NCBI GenBank assembly: GCA_030065205.1
Contig: JASJDN010000033.1
Coordinates: 1-36,381, forward strand
Source of the DNA: Crocosphaera sp.
GTDB lineage: Bacteria; Cyanobacteriota; Cyanobacteriia; Cyanobacteriales; Microcystaceae
Direction: 5' to 3'
DNA length: 36,381 nt
Shown here: positions 1 through 8,500 of the stretch, piece by piece
Layout: the number at the start of each line of letters is the position of its first letter
Position numbering within the stretch: position 1 is the stretch's first letter
Made by a program: the position numbers and the translations under genes
Notes under the pieces: model-generated
The model's input: only the letters and a program-made list of their open reading frames with translations
Told to the model about the DNA's origin: nothing
Database searches by the model: none

Positions 1-1157
1 GATACTAAGTCTCCTGTTTGAAATCCTTGAAAAAATTTAGCTTTGGGAGCATGACTTTTAGGAAAGCCAAACTTATTAGGACGGCATCTTTGTCTTGTAC
101 CGTGACCTGTTGCCTTAATTCGCAAAGGTTGATTAGTCTTAAATACTAAATCATCAGGCACTTTTCCGACACAAGCAGCATCTTGCCAGTGGGATTTTGG
201 AACCTTTAATCGTTTCCGATTAAACTTAGTTAGCCCACCACTTCCCGTCTCTACTGGTAATCCTAATTCTTTGAGAGAATTAAACAATTTCCAACGAGTA
301 GAATTAACGGCAGCAGCATGGCAGTTGCTACAACGGGGGGAACCCCCGCAACGCACTGCCTCATCTTTCAACGGTGTTTTAGCCTGTCTTAAAATGCGGT
401 TAACTAAGTCAGATTTCCCTTTCAAGAAATCTTTAATGTCTTGATTTCCTTTGGCTTGGTTGCAGTCGTGACAAGCTAGGGTTAGGTTAGAAACTCTATT
501 ACTTTCTCCTTTACTTCTGGGATGAATGTGGTCAACTTCAAAAGGTTTATCAGTAACGCCACAGTATTGACAAGTTCGATTAAATTTAGCTAGTAAATAC
601 TCTCGAACTTCCCAACCGTAAAGGGTTCCGTGTTGATATTCAACTCCACTAATTTCAGGGGTTTCCTGTTTTTGTAAGTCAAATTTAACTAACTCAACAG
701 AGATAGAATCAACAGGACAATACCTCGTTAATCTTTTGACCCAAGTTAGAGTAGTATCTACACGATGCTGTAGACTTGGAGGTAGCCAACCTTCGGGTCT
801 TTTTCTATTAAGAAATCTTGGCTGACGATAGCGAGTTTTACGTCCTCGCCTTCCTCTTCTTAATTGCCGTCTTGAGGTTAAACTATCTTTGATTTGTTGA
901 CCTCTATGTTGTAATTCTGCTCCCCAAATTACTTGATTTTCTTGTACTAAACTTATCCCTGTAAATTTCGAGCCTGGGTCAAGTTTTAGTTTAATATTTT
1001 TAGGGCTTTCTGTTACTTCCTCCTTAAGAATAATGGTGAAAGGATAACGCCTAAATATGGCTGCTTTTCCTTGTTTTAAAAGCTTTCTTGCCTGTCCAGG
1101 GTGAACAGGATTTAATGGCTTTTTGGTTGTGTCTAAAACAAAAACTGAGTTTTGCAT
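1..1157 (-). CDS. iscB: IscB-type RNA-guided HNH/RuvC nuclease (3' end outside window)
   Basis: IscB is the transposon-encoded ancestor of Cas9, a nickase/nuclease directed by an omega RNA. 385 codons are visible from ATG at 1157; the C-terminus lies beyond the left edge. Modules in order: PLMP-type N-terminus (about 1-50), RuvC-I with D60 ([11 protein letters not shown]), arginine-rich bridge helix (96-113, [12 protein letters not shown]), RuvC-II with E155 (SVELVKFD), HNH domain with CQYC at 196-199, [10 protein letters not shown] (H210) and [10 protein letters not shown] (229-238), and RuvC-III with HWQDAACVG (H323, D326). The arginine-rich stretch after it ([14 protein letters not shown]) is typical of IscB. 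All catalytic residues I expect are present. Residues about 268-281 are an extra segment encoded by a palindrome (see repeat at 320-360). No tnpA is visible beside it, so mobility would need a transposase in trans or to the left of the window. Confidence 0.9.
   Translation of the reverse strand, partial: MQNSVFVLDTTKKPLNPVHPGQARKLLKQGKAAIFRRYPFTIILKEEVTESPKNIKLKLDPGSKFTGISLVQENQVIWGAELQHRGQQIKDSLTSRRQLRRGRRGRKTRYRQPRFLNRKRPEGWLPPSLQHRVDTTLTWVKRLTRYCPVDSISVELVKFDLQKQETPEISGVEYQHGTLYGWEVREYLLAKFNRTCQYCGVTDKPFEVDHIHPRSKGESNRVSNLTLACHDCNQAKGNQDIKDFLKGKSDLVNRILRQAKTPLKDEAVRCGGSPRCSNCHAAAVNSTRWKLFNSLKELGLPVETGSGGLTKFNRKRLKVPKSHWQDAACVGKVPDDLVFKTNQPLRIKATGHGTRQRCRPNKFGFPKSHAPKAKFFQGFQTGDLV
320..360. 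repeat. Palindromic mini-element inserted in frame within iscB
   Basis: This 41-base imperfect palindrome has outer arms GGCAGT (320-325) and ACTGCC (355-360), and an inner GC-rich stem of CGGGGG (334-339) with CCCCCG (343-348). It resembles the small dispersed palindromes common in cyanobacterial genomes. It encodes about 14 residues (VRC through NCHA) between the HNH and RuvC-III regions of IscB, where other IscB proteins as I recall them read straight from LKDEA into AVNSTRW. Its high GC contrasts with the AT-rich gene. The reading frame is kept. Confidence 0.7.
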
Positions 1158-1483
1158 TTTAATCTCCCGTTAGGGGTAATGTTTGCCTCGTTCTGTTATC
1201 TAGTCTTGTTAGGTCTAACTCACTTCCTTAACCCGTTTAAAGATGTTTAAAATTAGACGACAGTTGCCCTAAGCTGGCACGCACCTAGAGGTGTCTTGAA
1301 CTAGATAACGGCTCCTAGAATTTCTAGGGAACTGGTCACATCAAGGGCTTTTAATCAAGCCCCCGTTATATTGCCTGAGCAATTAACGGCGGGTTTGTGA
1401 CTATTCTTGTTTCCGAATCTCCCTATATTCTTTTTTGTTATACCGTAAACTGTGTAAACAAGGCTTGATTACGAAATCTATTG
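1158..1483 (-). ncRNA. Candidate IscB omega RNA (HEARO-type)
   Basis: The gene-free stretch directly upstream of iscB is packed with helices, as expected for the omega RNA that binds IscB. Read in minus-strand order: CCGTTA/TAACGG with inner TTGC/GCAA (1363-1389), GGGCTT/AAGCCC (1345-1362, directly abutting), CCTAGAA/TTCTAGG (1314-1328), a long-range perfect 10-bp helix GTTATCTAGT/ACTAGATAAC (1300-1309 with 1195-1204), and inside it CACCT/AGGTG (1282-1293). The region ends right at the iscB start, the known omega RNA arrangement. In this family the guide is at the 5' end and comes from flanking DNA. The exact 5' boundary is uncertain; an ATGA at 1484-1487 (minus strand), a tetranucleotide reported next to HEARO elements, is one candidate edge. 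Confidence 0.7.
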
Positions 1484-1489
1484 TCATAA

Positions 1490-2077
1490 TTACCCTTCAT
1501 TTAAGTCAAAATTCACTCTTTCATACAGGTCTGGCAAGGAAATTTCAAACTCGTCTGAGCTTAATTTTAAAACAGCTTCTTCTCCTTGATAATCATTAAA
1601 CAGCCATTGTCCATTGTCTTGCTTAACATATTGAGCGACATAGAAACGATATTGATCAATTAATATGTATTCTTGGAATTCAGGAAGGGAACGATAATAG
1701 GTAAATTTATCGGTGCGATAGTAATCTTGTGTTGATTTAGAAAGGACTTCTATAATAATTGAAGGATTGATGACGTTGCTTGTACTGGTTCCTTGATAGA
1801 TGGGTTTTCCTTTAATTATCATCACGTCAGGATAGGTGTAGAGACGGTATTGTTCTATCCATACGCGAACATCATTAATATAAATATAATAATCTTGATT
1901 CTTAATTTTTAAAGGAAATTTTCGACAAAAATTAAGGGCAATTTGATTATGATTGGTTGTCCCTCCTGTCATTAATATGATTTCTCCATCTTTATATTCA
2001 TGTTTATCTATCGATTTTTCTTCTAGTGTTAAGTATTCTTCAAGGGTGTAGTACTGTTTTTTTGTATGAATAGTCAT
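1490..2077 (-). CDS. Uma2 family endonuclease
   Basis: A 195-residue member of the Uma2 (formerly DUF820) family, PD-(D/E)XK-fold putative nucleases expanded in cyanobacteria. Visible hallmarks: N-terminal YTLEEYLTLEE, DGEIILMTGGT (30-40), an acidic strand YPDVMII (D84) and IIIEVLSKST with E110, followed by the YYRTDKFTYYRSLPEFQEYILID block that is diagnostic of the family. The usual YDRGEKF is here YYRTDKF. Length is normal, so it appears intact. The biological role of these proteins is not established; many sit near mobile DNA. It ends about 330 bases before iscB on the same strand. Confidence 0.85.
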   Translation of the reverse strand: MTIHTKKQYYTLEEYLTLEEKSIDKHEYKDGEIILMTGGTTNHNQIALNFCRKFPLKIKNQDYYIYINDVRVWIEQYRLYTYPDVMIIKGKPIYQGTSTSNVINPSIIIEVLSKSTQDYYRTDKFTYYRSLPEFQEYILIDQYRFYVAQYVKQDNGQWLFNDYQGEEAVLKLSSDEFEISLPDLYERVNFDLNEG

Positions 2078-2196
2078 GTTACCTATCAGGATTAGGATTG
2101 AAAGCTTTTATTTTTCCAGTGTAAATTGACTGTTTTGACTTAGATTGACAAATTGATTTTACCTCCGATTTATCAATAGGATGATGATCTTTACGT

Positions 2197-2463
2197 TCAC
2201 CATAATCGTTTTATCTCATAGCGATCAAAAACTGTATCTCTACTAATAATAGGAATATCTTCGGCTTGTTCATGAATAAACCTTTCAAAAGGAGACGATA
2301 ATTGTAACTTACCTACACTCACTTTAATGGCAATTTCCCAAATACTGGCAAGACTAAGTAATAAATCATTATCAGATTCTAGAAGGGCTTTAGTAGTTGT
2401 TTCTAATTGGGGACTATCATCAATAAACCAGAGAAAAGTATGAGTATCAAGTAATAATTTCAT
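2197..2463 (-). pseudogene. vapC: VapC-type PIN toxin with internal in-frame deletion
   Basis: The start (MKLLLDTHTFLWFIDDSPQL) and end (EDIPIISRDTVFDRYEIKRLW) are those of a VapC/PIN-domain RNase toxin, but the protein is only 88 residues against roughly 125-130 for the family. The N-terminal half with D6 and E43 runs to HEQ at 64-66 and then jumps to AEDIPIISRD. The missing block of about 40 residues normally holds the HHRDPFDRLLIAQA motif with the third catalytic aspartate. D76 of SRD remains. The frame is intact, so a short protein may still be made, but catalysis is unlikely. It overlaps the antitoxin stop by four bases (ATGA), the usual TA coupling. Confidence 0.8.
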
Positions 2464-2675
2464 GACCTATATTCTTCAAAATCTTCTAAGGGTTCATCAA
2501 AATCGGGAGACATCCAAATTTTTCCTTTAGCACTGCCGCTTTGACGACGTTTTTTAGGTGAAGAGGAAACTTCTTCCACTACTAAACGAATTGGTTTGCC
2601 TTCTAATTCATGGGGTAATGTTTGATCTAGTTTAATTTCACCATTTTGACAAGTTCCTGTGACAATAATCATCAT
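2460..2675 (-). CDS. vapB: VapB-type antitoxin
   Basis: A 71-residue protein just upstream of, and overlapping, the PIN-domain gene. The N-terminal part (VTGTCQNGEIKLDQTLP) looks like a small beta-rich DNA-binding module of the DUF104/DUF2281 kind. The C-terminal SAKGKIWMSPDFDEPLEDF segment is the toxin-wrapping tail commonly seen in cyanobacterial VapB partners. Two ATGs are in tandem (2675 and 2672) behind an AGGAG Shine-Dalgarno. The antitoxin appears intact although its toxin has an internal deletion, so it may now act only as a repressor or as an orphan antidote. That role is inference. Confidence 0.75.
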   Translation of the reverse strand: MMIIVTGTCQNGEIKLDQTLPHELEGKPIRLVVEEVSSSPKKRRQSGSAKGKIWMSPDFDEPLEDFEEYRS

Positions 2676-2814
2676 CTTCTCCTTATTTTATCTAATCCCT
2701 TTTGAGAATTGGTATAATTTCTTATTGAAATTAATTTAACAGTCTGACTTTTGTTACTTAAAACATGGTTGATAATTCTTTATGTATTATTCATTGATTA
2801 AACTCCCCCGATCT

Positions 2815-2820
2815 ATTATA
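2815..2820 (-). promoter_or_regulatory. Possible -10 box for the vapBC pair
   Basis: A perfect TATAAT lies on the minus strand about 140 bases upstream of the antitoxin start. The -35 region is poor. Nothing else is visible in the 202-base AT-rich gap between the antitoxin and the large WD40 gene (2676-2877). Confidence 0.3.
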
Positions 2821-2877
2821 CCATATATTATCTATCAGAATTACGCTTTCAAGCTGTTTTTTAAAAGTGTAAGTTTC

Positions 2878-5800
2878 TTATGATAAATAAGATTGACAAA
2901 TAACTTTGACCCTCGATTGATGAATATTATGATAATCTTTTAGCGAACTGCAGCTTTCCTTTAACAATTCATCTAAGTTATTTAGCTTAAACACTTCTCC
3001 CGGAGGTCCGTTTTCTCTTCGTTCTCCTCCAACCACAATTAAATCTCCCTCTGGATTAAGTTTTACAGTCTTAATTTTCTTTAAACTACTTTTGAGTTGA
3101 GCAAGAGGTTGTTTTTTATTCCAGTCCCATACTTGAATGATGGGAATATTATTATGGTGAAAAACAATTGCCAATAAAGGGCGATTTCGACTAAAACTAA
3201 AATCATCAATTCCTTCTGTCGGTTGAATAATTCCTATTGCGTCAAAATCCAATTCAAAGTCAAAGTGTTTGAGTTCTTTAGCTGATGTATCCCATAAGAA
3301 TATTTTGTTTTCTGTTGTAGTAGCGATCGCAACATTTCCTGTGGGAGTAAAGCCAATCTTGCTGATCTTACCCTCAATATTTAATTTAGTTGGATCTGAA
3401 TCACTCGGGGAATCTTGGAGAGTAAAATATTCGCCATCACTAGGCAAAATCTTATCTATGTTCTTTGAATCAGATACATCCCATATTGAGCCATGATTAC
3501 CTCCTGCCAAAAGTAAATATTTACCATCTTTACTAAAACTCATGAACTCTATTTTTGTTCCGTGATCGCTTGCATCAATACTACCTATTTCTTTATCTGG
3601 GCTTGCATAGTTACGAAACCGAACTTCCTTGGTTTGAACAGCCACAGCCACCAAATTATTGTTAGGACTAAAAGCGATTTGGTTCACATCTATTTCGTTT
3701 TCATTGTCTTGTTTAATATCAATTATCTTTTCAGGCGGATCTCCTGGATTTTTATCCCACAACTCGATCAAGCCCTGATTAGAAATTGTAGCCCATCGCT
3801 TTTCATCGGGTAGAAATTTGATACTAGCATAGGACCAAGATTCTTTATTTAAGAAAGGGTCAGACTCCGTATCACGGGTAATGTCATTATTTGAGGTGTT
3901 ACTCCAGGTTTCAACCTTAGAGTTTTCCGTAAGACTAATAATATAATATTGTTGTTGTTGTCCTTGTCTCTTATGACGAATCTCCATACTTTTTATGGAT
4001 GCCTGATTATCTTGTAAACTCAACTCTTTTTGTAGAAATGGACTTTTACGATTAACTTGCCAAGTTCTGGCAGAAGTCCCATTTTCCAACATGGTTATCA
4101 AGTCTATCTTTTGTGTAGATGTCTCGAAACTTGCATAAATAACTTTGTTAGTTTCATTGGCTTTCAGTTCCTGTGGTTGAGGACAATTCTCTTTTTTCTC
4201 AAAAGCCTTCTGACAAGCCTGATCTGATTTTAATTCTAAGAATGTTAATTTACGATTATTTCCCACAATGGCCATGGGTCGGTTATCAAATCGATCAAAG
4301 CCAAAGCTAACAGAAATAAACGAATTATTTTCGGAGTCTCCATAAACGTCCCACTCATGTAATGGTGGGTCACCCTGTTGGTAGGTTTGCCATTCCCAAA
4401 CCCTTACCTTGGGGTTTTGACCTGCAGTAATAATTTGGGTTCCATCTGCGTTAAAGTTAAAATCTTTAAGATAAGCCTTTTCTCCTGGTAAGCCGTCATA
4501 AGGTTTAATTTTTATGGGTGCGATTTCTTGTGATTCACTGTTTGTATCATTCGTTGCTTCTAATGCTTGTAATGCTCGGAACTCAATCACTCCGTCATCA
4601 GTTGCCATAGCAATGATCTTATTATCAGGAGTAAAGAGCAACTTCTTAATGTCCTTCGTCCTCCCAAGGTTAATGGGAGGAAATGATTTGGGATTTTTAT
4701 CTTGATGAGATACTCTCCAAATGCACACATCTCCTTCACTACTTCCAGCAGCAAGATAGTAGTTTTTGCTTCCATAATCTTGAATGTCACGACCAAAAGT
4801 GAGACTCTCAACGGTTAAGTCTGATCCTGACTGCTCATCTTTACATTTTAGAGTGTATAAAAGTCCAAAGTCTCCCTTGTCAAAAGCATTCCATACATTC
4901 ACTGAACCGTTTTCTCCACCAGTTGCAATCATTTCTCCCTCAAGACTAACACTTAAACTCTTGATTGGAGCTTGATCAGTTTCTTTACAGAACTCAGTTT
5001 CTTGACAAAGCTTTCTATTTTCATCTGATTCGATTGAACTATCCCAAATTCTAAGGGTTCCTTTGTTCCCTCCTGTTACAATTTTCTTACTATTTGGAAA
5101 AGAAGCGATGGCGGTAATATTTTCCCTATCTGAATATTGGAATCGATTTTTTTCATTAATTTCATCATTGATTTTTTGTAGTGCCAGCACAGAAGAGGTT
5201 TCTATCGGATTCAACCAACTTGGTAAACTATTTATCCAATTAATATTTTTTAATTTTTGACCATTTTGTATAGCACTTTCTAAAAGTTCTATTTGCCCTT
5301 CTTGACTGTTATCTGTCCAGTCGCCAAGAATGCCATTTGCTTGCTGATTTATCTGACGACAAGTTCCCATAAATATAACTAAATTTACCACGACTAATCC
5401 CATAGCTACGCGAGCTACAATCTTTTTAATATCTTCTCCCGATATTCCTTGAAGCTTATCAAGGTAATTAGAAATAAAATTATATAATTTGTCTCGCAAA
5501 GGACGTATCAATACAAATACGCTCAGAACTAAAGCTAATAGCAAAAAGAAAAATCCTAACAGTTCTAATGGCCAGCCAATTTGCCGAAAAGCCAATGAAC
5601 TTAAGACAAAGCAGATATCAACTAAGATAATCAGGGTATTAGTCAGTTGTTCTACGGCCTCTTGTGTTTTTTGTACTGTTGCATTTGTTTGCAGTGTAAA
5701 TTCACGTCGCAGAGTATCAATCCACTGTTGATCGAGTTGTTGTTTATAAATTTTATTATGAATATCAACTCTAATTTCTTTTGTTTCCTGGTTTCCGGTA

Positions 5801-6858
5801 ATAATAATTATCCCTAAATTCAATAATTTTTCATAATCTGAGTCTAAATATTCAATCCCATACAAAATACCATCTCTTTTTAAGATTTCTTCATAGACGG
5901 CTAATAATTTTGGATCATTTAAAAATTCCTCTTTAATTATATTAAAATGCTCTTTAACTAATTGATCTTCAAGAAAACTTTTGGATGTTACAATTTTATC
6001 AATTGCGTCAATAGTAATTTGTGTATTGCTTTGGTAATCCTCTTCCAAACAAGATACAATTTTATTAGTTAGTAAAGGATGTCCACTTGTCCAATCAATA
6101 ATTCTAGCTACAATTTCTGTCCAATTATTAACTATCGTTTCAGTTAATTGTAAGGTTTCAAGCCTCAACTCAGATGTTCTAATCTTTCCGATACGAATTA
6201 TTTCAACTCCGTTAATATCCTCAATTATTTTTTGATGCTTTTCAGCAAATGAGTGATTAATACGTTTGTCATAGTTAAATGTTCTTCCTAACAAAACAAA
6301 AGTTATTTTTGGATCATCATGACTCCTATTTAACTTAAACCTATTCTTTAAACATTTATAAAGACTATCTAAAAATGATATCCTAAAATTATGATTCAAG
6401 TGATCATCTTTAAATAAGATATCAAATTCATCTATAAAAATAATAACTTCTTTATTTTTATCAGCTTTTGGTAAGAGTATATTTTCTAAAAAATCTTCTA
6501 ATAATCGATGTCCATTTAACGACCTAATTTCACTGGATAAGTCGTCACAGAGAGTAACTCCATTAGTTTCTTGAAAGTTAATCGCTAGATCATATATCAA
6601 CCCTCTATAACATTTATCTTCATCATTTTTTCTATCTTCTTGTTCGGTACTACTTTTCAGACAAATATTAGCACACTGGAATTTTTGACTATTCATTAAG
6701 CGTCCACGGATTTCTTTTAATAAAGAGCTTTTACCAGTGTGAGGTGGACTTAGTATGTAGCAGTGCTTTACTAATATTCTGATAGGATCATTGTTGATTT
6801 TGCTTAAGCGTCCATAAATATGTTGTTCTGTTTCTTGTTCTATATAAAAATCAGTCAT
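2878..6858 (-). CDS. Membrane AAA-like ATPase with C-terminal WD40 double propeller
   Basis: A 1326-residue protein transcribed away from the plus-strand GTPase/vWA operon. Residues 1-390 form an AAA-like (AAA_35/STAND-like) ATPase: Walker A SPPHTGKSS (37-45, K43; the first glycine is replaced) and Walker B VIIFIDEFD (138-146, D143/E144). Three hydrophobic segments follow at about 403-424, 429-452 and 478-500. From about 579 to the end I count some 14 WD40-like blades (such as KIVTGGNKGTLRIWD, IATGGENGSVNVW, GLIELWD, KIFLWD), enough for two seven-bladed propellers. RPLRD after the second segment suggests that side is cytoplasmic, so three segments would put the propellers outside the ATPase compartment; this is inference. 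A sensor or scaffold for the neighbouring operon is plausible. No catalytic effector domain is recognised. Confidence 0.8.
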   Translation of the reverse strand: MTDFYIEQETEQHIYGRLSKINNDPIRILVKHCYILSPPHTGKSSLLKEIRGRLMNSQKFQCANICLKSSTEQEDRKNDEDKCYRGLIYDLAINFQETNGVTLCDDLSSEIRSLNGHRLLEDFLENILLPKADKNKEVIIFIDEFDILFKDDHLNHNFRISFLDSLYKCLKNRFKLNRSHDDPKITFVLLGRTFNYDKRINHSFAEKHQKIIEDINGVEIIRIGKIRTSELRLETLQLTETIVNNWTEIVARIIDWTSGHPLLTNKIVSCLEEDYQSNTQITIDAIDKIVTSKSFLEDQLVKEHFNIIKEEFLNDPKLLAVYEEILKRDGILYGIEYLDSDYEKLLNLGIIIITGNQETKEIRVDIHNKIYKQQLDQQWIDTLRREFTLQTNATVQKTQEAVEQLTNTLIILVDICFVLSSLAFRQIGWPLELLGFFFLLLALVLSVFVLIRPLRDKLYNFISNYLDKLQGISGEDIKKIVARVAMGLVVVNLVIFMGTCRQINQQANGILGDWTDNSQEGQIELLESAIQNGQKLKNINWINSLPSWLNPIETSSVLALQKINDEINEKNRFQYSDRENITAIASFPNSKKIVTGGNKGTLRIWDSSIESDENRKLCQETEFCKETDQAPIKSLSVSLEGEMIATGGENGSVNVWNAFDKGDFGLLYTLKCKDEQSGSDLTVESLTFGRDIQDYGSKNYYLAAGSSEGDVCIWRVSHQDKNPKSFPPINLGRTKDIKKLLFTPDNKIIAMATDDGVIEFRALQALEATNDTNSESQEIAPIKIKPYDGLPGEKAYLKDFNFNADGTQIITAGQNPKVRVWEWQTYQQGDPPLHEWDVYGDSENNSFISVSFGFDRFDNRPMAIVGNNRKLTFLELKSDQACQKAFEKKENCPQPQELKANETNKVIYASFETSTQKIDLITMLENGTSARTWQVNRKSPFLQKELSLQDNQASIKSMEIRHKRQGQQQQYYIISLTENSKVETWSNTSNNDITRDTESDPFLNKESWSYASIKFLPDEKRWATISNQGLIELWDKNPGDPPEKIIDIKQDNENEIDVNQIAFSPNNNLVAVAVQTKEVRFRNYASPDKEIGSIDASDHGTKIEFMSFSKDGKYLLLAGGNHGSIWDVSDSKNIDKILPSDGEYFTLQDSPSDSDPTKLNIEGKISKIGFTPTGNVAIATTTENKIFLWDTSAKELKHFDFELDFDAIGIIQPTEGIDDFSFSRNRPLLAIVFHHNNIPIIQVWDWNKKQPLAQLKSSLKKIKTVKLNPEGDLIVVGGERRENGPPGEVFKLNNLDELLKESCSSLKDYHNIHQSRVKVICQSYLS

Positions 6859-7016
6859 TGAACTATAAATCTCAATAAAGAATAGTTTAAAGTAAATTTA
6901 GGTCTTATAAAAGAAACAACAGTTAAAATAGTAAACCTTCTAAAAATATAAAGCATTTCCAATTTCAGGTTTGCTCTACCCTGAAAAATTGTAAAAAAAC
7001 TTAAAAAACTGGACTT

Positions 7017-7046
7017 TTGGCAATTTTTGAGAATTAGGCTTAGGAT
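7017..7046 (+). promoter_or_regulatory. Weak candidate promoter of the vWA/GTPase operon
   Basis: TTGGCA (7017-7022) and TAGGAT (7041-7046) are spaced by 18 bases, 36 bases before the first ATG. The match is weak. The 223-base divergent gap (6859-7081) must hold promoters for both directions; no clear operator repeat is visible. Confidence 0.3.
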
Positions 7047-7081
7047 CAAAAGGGTAAAATTGGTTAATTTAGAAAAATTCT

Positions 7082-8479
7082 ATGATCCGTCCCCGTTGGT
7101 TAGTTCTCCTACTAGCAACCTCCCTCATGGTACAATCCTGTGGTCAGGTAGAAGTCCCTTTTGCTTGTAATGCTGAGTCGGTTTCTGAGTCTTCTCCCTT
7201 GTCAGACTCCCTTGACATTATGATTGCGGTCGATGGTTCTCAATCTATGCTAGGGTATGTCAGCGATCGCAATAGTCGCTATGTGCAAACCCTCAAGTTG
7301 TTGGATGATACGTTGTCTTTAAGTAGTTTGCGATCGCAGAGTAATTCCAGTTACTATCGTTCAGGAAAAAGCATCACTCGCAGCGATTTTAAAAAAGCAC
7401 AATTACCCGAATTTTATAATAGTAGTAATCCTAATTTTCCTAATATTTCTGTTCCCCTCCAAGAGTTTATTTTACCACCAAATCAACAAGATAGTTTGTT
7501 GGTAATGGTAACCGATTTAGATCAAGCGGATGGAGATGTTACTATCGTTAATCAAAAAATAAAAGACACTTATCTCAATAATAATAATAAAGATTATGTT
7601 GTAGGAGTTTGGGGAATTAAAAGTGAATTTTCGGGAACCGTTCACGTTCAAGAACAAGGAAGACTGAGAAAGTTTAATTTTCCTAATTCTCAATCTACTG
7701 AAAGTTTGCGTCCGTTTTATGTAATAATTATTGGTCGTTACGAAGATGTGGTTGATTATTTTAAAACGGTACAAAATAGAGATAGTGAACTACTAGAAAA
7801 TAGTGAATTAACTCTATTTTCTCCTTATAAAATTGTTGATGAAATTGCCTATTTAGATAAAGAAGTGATGACTGCACCCTCTGAAGAGCAAGCAGTTGCT
7901 CAACTGTGGAAACTAGAAGATGGTTTAGTTAAAGTACAAGCACAAGATAAAAAAAATCAACTGTGGGACATTCCCAGTCAACAAACAGGAATTATAATCA
8001 TTGAAGATAGTGTTAACCTAAGGTCTGATAATCCAATAACAGAACTAAATTCTAATTCCCTGACTACCATAAAAACAATTCAAATGTTTGAAAAAGTGTC
8101 AGGAGAATTTAAAAATGCAAAAGAAATAGATGGAGATGGCACTTCTTTTAAAGAGATTATCAATATTGACCAATGGGAAGTCATAAAAGACAGTGATAGC
8201 TCAGCAGAAAAGTTAAAATTCATCACAACTATTGATGCTAATAAATTTCCCAACCCAGGACTCTATAGCTTTGAAATTGATGTTGTTTTAAAGAATTTAC
8301 CCGAAGAAAATTGGTGGCAACAGTGGAATTTACAACCAGGACAAGATCACCCAGAAGATGGCTCTAAAACTCAAAATCTGTTAAACTTCATGAGAGGATT
8401 AAAAACCATTACCAGTAACTTAATGGCAGATAATCCTCCTAAAGTTGCTCGTTTCTGTTACGTTTTTCACAAAAAGTAA
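7082..8479 (+). CDS. vWA-domain lipoprotein, first gene of the GTPase operon
   Basis: 465 residues. The N-terminus (RPRW, then LVLLLATSLMVQSC) is a lipoprotein-like signal with the cysteine at position 20; the VQSC box is a loose match to the lipobox. A von Willebrand A domain begins at about 44 with a perfect MIDAS motif DGSQS (D51, S53, S55), so a metal-dependent ligand site is expected. The second half (about 240-465) is a beta-rich region I do not recognise. It is predicted to sit outside the cytoplasmic membrane. It leads a run of nine closely spaced same-strand genes and is paired conceptually with the vWA protein that closes the run. Its ligand is unknown. Confidence 0.75.
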   Translation: MIRPRWLVLLLATSLMVQSCGQVEVPFACNAESVSESSPLSDSLDIMIAVDGSQSMLGYVSDRNSRYVQTLKLLDDTLSLSSLRSQSNSSYYRSGKSITRSDFKKAQLPEFYNSSNPNFPNISVPLQEFILPPNQQDSLLVMVTDLDQADGDVTIVNQKIKDTYLNNNNKDYVVGVWGIKSEFSGTVHVQEQGRLRKFNFPNSQSTESLRPFYVIIIGRYEDVVDYFKTVQNRDSELLENSELTLFSPYKIVDEIAYLDKEVMTAPSEEQAVAQLWKLEDGLVKVQAQDKKNQLWDIPSQQTGIIIIEDSVNLRSDNPITELNSNSLTTIKTIQMFEKVSGEFKNAKEIDGDGTSFKEIINIDQWEVIKDSDSSAEKLKFITTIDANKFPNPGLYSFEIDVVLKNLPEENWWQQWNLQPGQDHPEDGSKTQNLLNFMRGLKTITSNLMADNPPKVARFCYVFHKK

Positions 8480-8500
8480 AAACTGTAGTTAAATTAATTT

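Noticed and set aside
6855..7049. 64-codon minus-strand frame overlapping the WD40 gene start by four bases
   Set aside because: It fills the divergent promoter gap, has no ribosome site I can see and its composition (Phe/Ile/Lys-rich) looks like translated AT-rich DNA.
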